The notes under the pieces were generated by a model. It was not told where the DNA came from. It did not search any database and saw nothing but the letters and a program-made list of their open reading frames with translations. A stretch of 64,000 bases of DNA, taken from positions 1-64,000 of IMG/VR virus record IMGVR_UViG_3300044691_000338. The stretch is one strand, 5' to 3'. Each line of letters begins with the position of its first letter. The stretch's first letter is position 1. Positions 50,204 to 56,423 of the stretch are shown piece after piece. The DNA comes from a virus. A program made the translations under genes and the position numbers.

Positions 50204-50590
50204 ATGACCGAATTGTCCCTCTACGCCCTTGATGGGGTTTGCCACAACGCCGAGCCCGGCACCTATGGCCATGAATGCGGCAAGCCGGCGAAGTTCCTGG
50301 GCACCGCGGCGAACGGCATGACATCTGGATTCTGCGCCGACTGCCAGAAGTGGGGATACGAGGCCAAGGGACGGACCAACTGGCGGTCAGTCGGCAATCC
50401 ATGGCGCGTGGAGCAGTGGCGATCACCTAACGGGGACTGGCGAGGCTGGAAGGTTATTCGTGACCGCGACGACCAGCCGCCAGAAGTTGCCGATGCTATT
50501 CCGACGATCGAGGGGCCGACTGAATGGCGCATCCGCACTGCGATGAAAACCCTCGCTGTCGATCTGAACCGGAAGGAACTGGCATCATGA
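50204..50590 (+). CDS. Plus-strand protein, 128 aa, unknown function
   Basis: Start MTELSLYALDGVCHNAEPGT at 50204, with GGGAGG eight bases upstream. Contains CADCQKWGYEAKGRTNWRSV and scattered Cys (CHN, HECGK, CADC), possibly one zinc site. The TGA overlaps the next ATG. First of four coupled plus-strand genes. Confidence 0.6.
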   Translation: MTELSLYALDGVCHNAEPGTYGHECGKPAKFLGTAANGMTSGFCADCQKWGYEAKGRTNWRSVGNPWRVEQWRSPNGDWRGWKVIRDRDDQPPEVADAIPTIEGPTEWRIRTAMKTLAVDLNRKELAS

Positions 50591-50814
50591 AACTCACGCT
50601 CACACCCACCGCGACCATCGACACCGTTGGCGGCACCATCCCGGCCCGTATCTGGGAGGGCACCACGGACGCCGGTGTCCCGGTGAAAGCCTGGATCGCC
50701 GTGTTGCAGCCGCAGACCCATAACGAAGCGTTGTTGGCTGAGTTCAATCGCGAACTGAAAGAGGTTCCGGCGAAGCGCGAGTTGACCAGTTTCGACATCC
50801 GACTGGTGATGTGA
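50587..50814 (+). CDS. Small beta-rich protein, 75 aa
   Basis: MKLTLTPTATIDTVGGTIPA and GVPVKAWIAVLQPQTHNEAL. The start is set by ATGA overlap with the preceding gene. Phage proteins of this look are often encoded beside small early genes. Function unknown. Confidence 0.6.
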   Translation: MKLTLTPTATIDTVGGTIPARIWEGTTDAGVPVKAWIAVLQPQTHNEALLAEFNRELKEVPAKRELTSFDIRLVM

Positions 50815-50870
50815 AACCGGCCTGTAATCCTTCCCGCCGTAGGCAGGCGTGGCAACCAATGGAGGAACTG

Positions 50871-51041
50871 ATGACGATGCACGCCTTTCGCGATACGGCC
50901 AAAAAGTTACGGTTCATCGACCGAGATGATGTGCCGTTCCTGAGCGAGCAACAATGGACCGCTTTCCACGATGACCCACTCGGATACTTCATGCTGGCCG
51001 ACGATCTGACCGCCAACCGGATATGGGACACATTGAAATGA
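50871..51041 (+). CDS. Small protein, 56 aa
   Basis: Start MTMHAFRDTAKKLRFIDRDD at 50871 because GGAGG lies five bases upstream. A longer frame from a GTG at 50811 is less likely. The middle part SEQQWTAFHDDPLGYFMLAD is helical and acidic. Overlaps the next gene by ATGA. Confidence 0.55.
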   Translation: MTMHAFRDTAKKLRFIDRDDVPFLSEQQWTAFHDDPLGYFMLADDLTANRIWDTLK

Positions 51042-51208
51042 CGATCACTCTGAACGGCAAGACATACCGCCCGGCCCGCGACAGCGATGGGAACCGCGTG
51101 GTCATTGTCGAAACCGGCCCCCGCACCTCGCGCTTGGCTGATCCGGAGATCGCAGCGAAGGTCATGCGCGGGTTCCTACTGGTCCCGCTGTCTCTGGGTT
51201 CGCGCTAA
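51038..51208 (+). CDS. Small protein, 56 aa
   Basis: MTITLNGKTYRPARDSDGNR, then VETGPRTSRLADPEIAAKVM. Its last 47 bases overlap, tail to tail, the end of the minus-strand 62-aa gene. Last of the coupled plus-strand set. Confidence 0.5.
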   Translation: MTITLNGKTYRPARDSDGNRVVIVETGPRTSRLADPEIAAKVMRGFLLVPLSLGSR

Positions 51209-51350
51209 CCCATATCCACACGTCCCGCATATCCATACGCATCAGGTGCATCGTCAGTCTGTGCTCGGCTGACGATGCGTTTGCGTTGTGCAGACACAAC
51301 CGGTCCAGCCCGCGCATGAGTTCGCCGATCTCGCGGGAGATATCGGTCAC
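51162..51350 (-). CDS. Small helical protein, 62 aa
   Basis: GTG start overlapping the TGA of the ClpX-zinc-domain gene (GTGA). MTDISREIGELMRGLDRLCL then HLMRMDMRDVWIWVSANPET. Last gene of the early minus-strand operon, ending against the plus-strand island. Unknown function. Confidence 0.45.
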   Translation of the reverse strand: MTDISREIGELMRGLDRLCLHNANASSAEHRLTMHLMRMDMRDVWIWVSANPETAGPVGTRA

Positions 51351-51532
51351 TGCCTGAGCCAGGACTCATACTCCGCCGCGCCCTGTTCCCGCTTCCACCG
51401 GCCCACGGGACCATCGGACAGGATCTCGGCGCAGTTCTCGATGCAGTCCGAGCAAATGAAAACCCGAGGCCCAGCGATCATGCGCTCCGTCTCGAACTGT
51501 TCTCGGCCGCAGAAGGAACAGTTGATCCTCAT
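51347..51532 (-). CDS. Free-standing ClpX-type zinc-binding domain, 61 aa
   Basis: CSFCGREQFETERMIAGP then VFICSDCIENCAEIL. The four Cys (5, 8, 27, 30) and the spacing match the N-terminal zinc-binding domain of ClpX, where substrates and adaptors dock, closely along its whole length. No AAA+ domain follows. The ATG at 51532 overlaps the upstream stop. A protein of this kind might bind ClpX partners or form mixed dimers with host ClpX, thereby altering ClpXP proteolysis (inference). Confidence 0.8.
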   Translation of the reverse strand: MRINCSFCGREQFETERMIAGPRVFICSDCIENCAEILSDGPVGRWKREQGAAEYESWLRQ

Positions 51533-51921
51533 GGGGTGACCTGGGCGAACATGCCGGCGTCCTTGGTCAGCCGGCGGCGGGCGATGTCGATGTATTCGGC
51601 GTTCAATTCGATCATGATTGCGTCGCGGCCGAGGCGATCGGCGACGAGCCCGGTCGTACCAGCGCCACCGAAGGGATCGAGGACGGTGCATGGCACAACC
51701 TTCGCGTCACACCGACACGTCGGCGCCCACGAGTAAGCTTTCTCTCGCATTCCCTCGAGGATGCGCCGCTTTTGGCTTTCCAGACTGCCCTCTCCGTCTA
51801 TGAGACCAGCGATATACGCTACCTGCGTCTCGGACAAAGATGTCACCACGCAATGCACGCTCTGATCTGGCAACTCGCGCATCGCCGTTCGGCAGTCCCC
51901 ATGTAAAATCCGAACGCTCAT
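51529..51921 (-). pseudogene. DNA methyltransferase with its catalytic segment replaced by a LAGLIDADG fragment, 130 aa
   Basis: The N-terminus SVRILHGDCRTAMRELPDQS plus VHCVVTS is the start of beta-class N4/N6 methyltransferases, where SPPY should follow. Instead comes LSETQVAYIAGLIDGEGSLE, a LAGLIDADG motif, then about 30 residues, then the normal end VLDPFGGAGTTGLVADRLGR (SAM-binding motif I). The catalytic motif is gone, so methylation activity is unlikely. The reading frame is open and coupled at both ends, so a short protein may still be made. Confidence 0.7.
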
Positions 51922-52307
51922 GGGCGCAACAGCCCCATCGCCCGCGACGCCTCGGCCAATTTTTCGGCGCACTGCATCAGATCAATCCCCCATCGTGCCG
52001 CGCAGGTTTTCTCGCCGGCCTGATGCACTGCCTTATGGTGTGCATCGCATAGCCCGACTGTTTCATCGTCACCCGACTTGACCGCCGTTCCCGCGTTGCT
52101 GGCGCGGCGCACGTGGTGCCAGGTGACGTGTGAGTGCGGTTCCGGTCGGGTGCTGCGGAAGCGAGCGAGTAGCCTCAACACAGCCGGTAGATGACGATGA
52201 TACTGGCAACCAGGGACAACACAGCCGCAATGGCTGACAAAGTGGAGATGAGCGACGCAGCGCACCCGAGCGACCTTAAAGTTCGGTGTGACCTCCGTTT
52301 GGCTCAT
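51918..52307 (-). CDS. HNH / DUF968-like nuclease, 129 aa
   Basis: CVVPGCQYHRHLPAVLRLLA, then HSHVTWHHVRRASNAGTAVK and LCDAHHKAVHQAGEKTCAAR. The Cys/His arrangement matches small HNH-type proteins of the DUF968 group found in replication and recombination regions of lambdoid phages. Overlaps both neighbours. Probable role in recombination. Confidence 0.65.
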   Translation of the reverse strand: MSQTEVTPNFKVARVRCVAHLHFVSHCGCVVPGCQYHRHLPAVLRLLARFRSTRPEPHSHVTWHHVRRASNAGTAVKSGDDETVGLCDAHHKAVHQAGEKTCAARWGIDLMQCAEKLAEASRAMGLLRP

Positions 52308-52516
52308 CGACCCCCCCCATCCACCGGCGGTTGCGAAGATCCCGCCTTCTGCTTGCGATATTCACAGATGATGGCGGGGATTCGCCGGCGGAACCCGAAC
52401 AGCGTGCTTGGCTTGCGGTTGGGTTCCATGCGCCACGCCCTGATGTAGTCGGGACAGGTCTTCCGAATTGCCCGGTCCAGCGCCGCGTGGTCGATCATCG
52501 GGATTGGTCCATTCAT
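52304..52516 (-). CDS. Small basic protein, 70 aa
   Basis: MNGPIPMIDHAALDRAIRKT then RAWRMEPNRKPSTLFGFRRR. Starts at the ATG overlapping the methyltransferase stop; MIDHAAL is an alternative start. Helix followed by an Arg/Lys-rich part. Unknown function. Confidence 0.55.
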   Translation of the reverse strand: MNGPIPMIDHAALDRAIRKTCPDYIRAWRMEPNRKPSTLFGFRRRIPAIICEYRKQKAGSSQPPVDGGGR

Positions 52517-53301
52517 GGTCGGAACGTCGCCGCGATATGACGCGCCAAAGGTTCAGGAATTTTGGCGATCATGGCGGAGGCGGCTTTGCGGGAAGGGGAA
52601 TCGCTACTGTGCTGACGCATGAAGGAGCAATTATTCCCGGCCCCAAACCAGCCGTTGCCTACTTTGACGCCATCGTGGACGGGGTTTTGATTGACAACCT
52701 TCTGTCCAGGCGAGCCGATGTTGAACCACGAACCGCCGTTGTTTTTGTGCCCATGAAAGTTCGTCGCGCCATTCGACCTGTGCGCAATACCGTCTTTCAT
52801 CGCGTGGCGCCCAACCACGATCGGCATCAACGCCGGCACATCACCCCAGAGATGAAACGACCCAAAATTCCAGCGAGACCGTCCGACCCACGGAATTGCG
52901 CCGCGCACATTCTCGACCACGAGCGGAATATGGTGCCCGGCCTCTTCGGATGCCTCACGTTGAATGCGAAAGCAGGCATCAAACAGCGCGGTCAGATCGG
53001 CGAGCGCGACACCGGTTTGGTCCGCCCGGATCGTCGCGGCCTTGGCTTTGGCGAGCGACCACGGCATCGCCATATACGAGAATTCCTGGCAGGGCGGGCT
53101 CGCGACGATGATCGCAGCGTCTTTGAATTGGCTTCCATGCAGCGTCAAAACATCCTGGATCACGAGTTGCGCCGGGTAACGGTGCTCACCGTAGACGTGC
53201 CGCTCGATATCGAAGCCGATTGGCTCATATCCTTCCGCCAAGCCGCCCTCGGACCAGCCACCAACGCCACAATAAAGATCTACCATCAGCGGCTTGCTCA
53301 C
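52513..53301 (-). CDS. C5-cytosine DNA methyltransferase, 262 aa
   Basis: Start GTG at 53301, overlapping the previous stop (GTGA). Motif I VDLYCGVGGWSEGG at residues 7-20, catalytic Cys71 in ASPPCQEFS (motif IV), and VVENVRG (motif VI). The protein is short for the family, and the target-recognition region is brief. With no restriction partner here, it most likely protects phage DNA from host enzymes. Confidence 0.85.
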   Translation of the reverse strand: MSKPLMVDLYCGVGGWSEGGLAEGYEPIGFDIERHVYGEHRYPAQLVIQDVLTLHGSQFKDAAIIVASPPCQEFSYMAMPWSLAKAKAATIRADQTGVALADLTALFDACFRIQREASEEAGHHIPLVVENVRGAIPWVGRSRWNFGSFHLWGDVPALMPIVVGRHAMKDGIAHRSNGATNFHGHKNNGGSWFNIGSPGQKVVNQNPVHDGVKVGNGWFGAGNNCSFMRQHSSDSPSRKAASAMIAKIPEPLARHIAATFRP

Positions 53302-53519
53302 CGCCGCTCTCCCGCTATCGCCCGCAGGCACGCCACGGGCCAGCCCACGCCGACGACGATCACCACGAACGTGACGACGACGACCGCCGCGACAACCGCG
53401 TAGACCACCGCCAGGCCGAAGGTGAGCGCGACAGAGGCACACACGAACACCCGGGCGGCGACGATCCCAACCCCGAGGATCGCGGCAGCGATGTGGGTCA
53501 GCCACCAGGAGCGGGTCAC
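53298..53519 (-). CDS. Small membrane protein, 73 aa, two or three transmembrane segments
   Basis: HIAAAILGVGIVAARVFVCA, then VALTFGLAVVYAVVAAVVVV and TFVVIVVGVGWPVACLRAIA. Starts with GTG overlapping the previous TGA. Very hydrophobic. Lies among early genes, so superinfection exclusion or a small ion-leak protein are conceivable but unsupported. Confidence 0.55.
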   Translation of the reverse strand: MTRSWWLTHIAAAILGVGIVAARVFVCASVALTFGLAVVYAVVAAVVVVTFVVIVVGVGWPVACLRAIAGERR

Positions 53520-53710
53520 GTTGCTTCCCTTGCGCGATCGAACGTCCGTTGGAGCTCCGCCTCCACCACATCAGGGTGCTGCTGCTTCAGAGCGGCCAGA
53601 CGCGCCAGATCGGCGTTACAGGCCGAGCACAGTCCAGGGCCACCGCAGCGCGCCTTGACCCCACCAGGCGCCCTGTAAACCCAACCATGGCCGCAATCTG
53701 TGTCGCTCAT
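53516..53710 (-). CDS. Cys-rich small protein, 64 aa
   Basis: MSDTDCGHGWVYRAPGGVKA then RCGGPGLCSACNADLARLAA gives a likely zinc site. The rest is one helix (LKQQHPDVVEAELQRTFDRA). Coupled by ATGA to the upstream gene. Confidence 0.55.
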   Translation of the reverse strand: MSDTDCGHGWVYRAPGGVKARCGGPGLCSACNADLARLAALKQQHPDVVEAELQRTFDRAREAT

Positions 53711-54042
53711 CGCGATTTGCCTCCAAGCATTGAGAAACCACGGGCCGGATACGTGCCGGGGGGAACGCGGCGCACCGCGTTGTCAGTCTTCGGCGGCGGC
53801 ACGAACCCGAGCATCACCGAAACTGGGATCACGATCGGCACTGGCAGAGATGCGGGCGCCACCTTGACCGGCTTTTCCTGGTATCGCCTCGCCATCGCGA
53901 TCACGTCCGCCGCCATCGGGTAGAACCCGAGCAACGGCATCAGCTTCTTGCGGATCACCGCCATGTGCGTGTCGCCTGACCACAGAGCGTCGAGATACGA
54001 CAGGGCAACTTCAGGCCATTCCTGGGGGACGGTTTCGCTCAT
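53707..54042 (-). CDS. Protein of 111 aa, unknown function
   Basis: Start MSETVPQEWPEVALSYLDAL at 54042 because it overlaps the upstream stop. The first half is helical (MAVIRKKLMPLLGFYPMAAD). The second half is Pro/Val-rich and extended. Confidence 0.55.
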   Translation of the reverse strand: MSETVPQEWPEVALSYLDALWSGDTHMAVIRKKLMPLLGFYPMAADVIAMARRYQEKPVKVAPASLPVPIVIPVSVMLGFVPPPKTDNAVRRVPPGTYPARGFSMLGGKSR

Positions 54043-54236
54043 TTTGGCACCGACAAGTAGGTTGAGGGATCGGCGGCGTGCTGGCTCGAAAGGAGGTAAT
54101 TCTCCGAACAGTTCGGACATTTCTGAGCTTCCAGATGCCCGACCCAGGTCGCCAGGGGCACATGCAGCACGGCTGGCGCCATCCATTCTGTCCCGCATTG
54201 CTTGCAGCGCAACTCGGTTTCAGAGGTTCCGCTCAT
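54039..54236 (-). CDS. Zinc-ribbon protein, 65 aa
   Basis: LRCKQCGTEWMAPAVLHVPL to KCPNCSENYLLSS: two CxxC pairs 27 residues apart. Coupled by ATGA to the 57-aa gene before it. Unknown function. Confidence 0.6.
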   Translation of the reverse strand: MSGTSETELRCKQCGTEWMAPAVLHVPLATWVGHLEAQKCPNCSENYLLSSQHAADPSTYLSVPK

Positions 54237-54406
54237 GGCTCAAAAATCTCCAAATAGGCAGTGTCGATCCGGTGCCGCTCCGGAATGTTGGGCCACTCCA
54301 CGATCGCGAAGCCGTCCATGTCCATCACGATCCCGACCTTGGCGCCGATGTCCCAGAACCGGGAGCGCATCTCCGCGATTACCTGGACGCGGGAACCCTT
54401 CTTCAC
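54233..54406 (-). CDS. Small SH3-like beta protein, 57 aa
   Basis: GTG start. MKKGSRVQVIAEMRSRFWDI then GAKVGIVMDMDGFAIVEWPN. The alternation of strands and Gly turns resembles a small KOW/SH3-type barrel. The stop overlaps the next ATG; no other frame explains this gap. Confidence 0.5.
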   Translation of the reverse strand: MKKGSRVQVIAEMRSRFWDIGAKVGIVMDMDGFAIVEWPNIPERHRIDTAYLEIFEP

Positions 54407-54409
54407 CGG

Positions 54410-54697
54410 TCATTGCCGCGTCGCCGTCTGCGCCGCCCGCAACCGTGGCAGGGCCTGTTTCCATTGCTCCCCCAACCACGCCAGCGCTTCATCGGCATCC
54501 TCGAACCGCATGCACCAACTCAGCACCGCCGAGGACATCACTGCGGGAACCAGTTCCTCGGGGATCTTCCCGAAGATGCGCAGCACCGGACCGGTGAACT
54601 CAGCCGAGCGATCGATTTCCTCCTGCGTGATTCTCCGCTCCTGGTCGCCCATGGGGACAAACCCGGTGAGGCGCATCGGTTCGTCGTCGTCGATCAT
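54410..54697 (-). CDS. Helical protein, 95 aa, unknown function
   Basis: MIDDDEPMRLTGFVPMGDQE, then EEIDRSAEFTGPVLRIFGKI and WCMRFEDADEALAWLGEQWK. Acidic. Overlaps the stop of the 160-aa gene upstream. Confidence 0.55.
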   Translation of the reverse strand: MIDDDEPMRLTGFVPMGDQERRITQEEIDRSAEFTGPVLRIFGKIPEELVPAVMSSAVLSWCMRFEDADEALAWLGEQWKQALPRLRAAQTATRQ

Positions 54698-55176
54698 GGG
54701 GAGTCCTCCGTCGCGACCTGGCGCAAGGCGCGCATCCGATCGCGGATCTCGGTGACCGTCGGCTGAAGCACGTCGCAGACATCAGCCGCCGATGGGAAAA
54801 ACTGGAACGTCTGCAACGCGGATCGCTGCGTTGACTGGTTAAACGCGCCAATCGGGAAACCCTGCAGCGCGAGCATCACACCCGCCATCCAGCCCTTGAG
54901 CGCCTCCGGGGTCTTCTCGTTGCGGACCACCTGCGGGATCGGCGCCAGCCACTCCCGGAGGACTTTCTCCGTCACCGGACGCTCGTACGGCTCAAACCGC
55001 GCGATCGCCTCCCGCGCCGAGGCCCGGATCTCCGGTGAGTACGGGCCCAGGTGCATGCCGTCCGACATTGGACTCAACATCACGAACAACACCGCATTGA
55101 GCGAATGCTTCGGGTTTAGGGAAGGAAGATCGCCTGGGAGGTTGGAAGACTTCGTTTTGGCGACATCACGGCTCAC
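54694..55176 (-). CDS. Helical protein downstream of the replication initiator, 160 aa
   Basis: GTG start at 55176 within the end of the initiator gene (frame overlap of 11 bases), GGGG upstream. Contains SPEIRASAREAIARFEPYER, APIPQVVRNEKTPEALKGWM and a second helical part. Its place right after initiator and helicase suggests a helicase loader or replication accessory, by analogy with phage gene order only. Confidence 0.5.
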   Translation of the reverse strand: MSRDVAKTKSSNLPGDLPSLNPKHSLNAVLFVMLSPMSDGMHLGPYSPEIRASAREAIARFEPYERPVTEKVLREWLAPIPQVVRNEKTPEALKGWMAGVMLALQGFPIGAFNQSTQRSALQTFQFFPSAADVCDVLQPTVTEIRDRMRALRQVATEDSP

Positions 55177-56419
55177 GGTTAAATTCCCCCTCAATGGTCG
55201 ATGTCCAGTCTCCTGCCGGTTCATCCAGATGCTCGCGACCGGGCAGACGGCGACCGAGGATCAGTTCGGATGCTTGCAAGCGGCTGTCGGCTGGTCGACC
55301 GTTCAGTTTTTGAGGCTTGTTGATGTATCGGCCCTCAAGAACTTTGATCATATTTGCCGGCTTTACTGCCCAATCAAAATCTGCTGTCCAACCGCGTTCA
55401 CTGTTTCCGGACAAGAACGCGCTTGCGGTGATTGTCTCGCAATACGCCAGCCAATCCGCCAGATCGTTGTGCATATCCTCGTGGAGGCGAGCCCTGACCG
55501 CAGCTCGGCGAGGGGTGGTGATTTTTTTCACGACGCCAGATGTTCCCCCACAAACCCGGTTCCAGATTGCGACAGCTTCATCGACCAAATCGCGCTCCGG
55601 CGTACCTGAGGGTTCTATGAGGGTTCCTTGAAGGTTCTGCTTTGATGGTTCCTGATGGTTCCCTGTCCCGTTTTCGGGACTGTTAGGTGGGAATTTCGGG
55701 ACTGTTTCTAGGGAATTTTGGGACTGTTCGGTGGGAAAATCGGGACTATTAGGTGGGAAAATCGGGACCGTTTCCACAAACCCAGGATCGGGAAAAACGG
55801 GACCGTTAACCGGGAATTTCGGGACTGTTTCTTCTCTCTTTGCTTTGTTGTCAGCGAGGACCTGTTTGACTCGAATAGAGACCTGCTTGGGCGTTCCCTG
55901 GTTGCGACAGAGTGGGTCATGCTGAAATTCGACAAAGAGCCGCCGTTCCTCGGCTAACGCTTCTTGCACCGTGTCGAAACAACGCAGGACCTCTCTCACC
56001 AGAACGCGATTTGAGGCTGACATCTGGTAGACCCATTGCCCGCTTCCCCGATAAGTGTCCGCTTGGGGATCGCCATCCCAGGAGCGTTTCCCGAGATAAT
56101 ATTCTCCGGTGATTGGGTCGGATGTCTTATACGTGTAATGCACAATGAGCCCAGAGGGACCAAGCAGTTTATAAACGACGACCTGCCCAGTCGCACCTTT
56201 ACGTAACCCGGTGTCAGCAATCAGACCTTCCTCGGTTAACCTTTGCATAGCGGCAATAATCGTTTTCCGATCTAATGATGTGTCCCCAACCAATTTCGTC
56301 TGACTGGGATAGCAGATGCCAGATTCATCCGCATAATTCGCGAGACATACCAACACGAACTTATCGCTCGATCGTGTGATCGATTGGCAGAATGCCCATG
56401 TTAGCGCGGCATTACTCAC
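55166..56419 (-). CDS. Replication initiator: winged helix, inserted GIY-YIG domain, iteron-encoding linker, 417 aa
   Basis: Residues 20-70 (FVLVCLANYADESGICYPSQ then LDRKTIIAAMQRLTEEGLI) are the HTH_36 winged helix of phage initiators. Residues 94-170 read HYTYKTSDPITGEYYLGKRS, YRGSGQWV, and a Glu-containing helix, a GIY-YIG nuclease domain inserted in frame. Residues 197-250 are repeats of TVPKFPPNSP encoded by the iterons. Residues 270-400 contain AVAIWNRVCGG and a Trp-rich part typical of the C-terminus of this class. Located four bases after dnaB. Confidence 0.75.
   Translation of the reverse strand: MSNAALTWAFCQSITRSSDKFVLVCLANYADESGICYPSQTKLVGDTSLDRKTIIAAMQRLTEEGLIADTGLRKGATGQVVVYKLLGPSGLIVHYTYKTSDPITGEYYLGKRSWDGDPQADTYRGSGQWVYQMSASNRVLVREVLRCFDTVQEALAEERRLFVEFQHDPLCRNQGTPKQVSIRVKQVLADNKAKREETVPKFPVNGPVFPDPGFVETVPIFPPNSPDFPTEQSQNSLETVPKFPPNSPENGTGNHQEPSKQNLQGTLIEPSGTPERDLVDEAVAIWNRVCGGTSGVVKKITTPRRAAVRARLHEDMHNDLADWLAYCETITASAFLSGNSERGWTADFDWAVKPANMIKVLEGRYINKPQKLNGRPADSRLQASELILGRRLPGREHLDEPAGDWTSTIEGEFNREP
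55671..55830. repeat. Seven iteron-like repeats inside the initiator gene: candidate replication origin
   Basis: Seven copies of (T)TTCGGGACTGTT, mostly followed by nGGTGGGAA, at about 22-base spacing between 55671 and 55830. Copies differ at a few positions (GACTATT, GACCGTT). Copy 5 has an extra stretch. The runs of A and T between copies make the block locally AT-rich. Lambda and relatives carry their origin as iterons inside gene O, and this initiator and its dnaB neighbour fit that plan. Confidence 0.7.
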
Positions 56420-56423
56420 GGGT

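Noticed and set aside
51753-51760. CTCGAG at about 51755 as another copy of the CTCGAGTAC motif
   Set aside because: It is followed by GATG, not TAC, on either strand. It is the one exception to the pattern.
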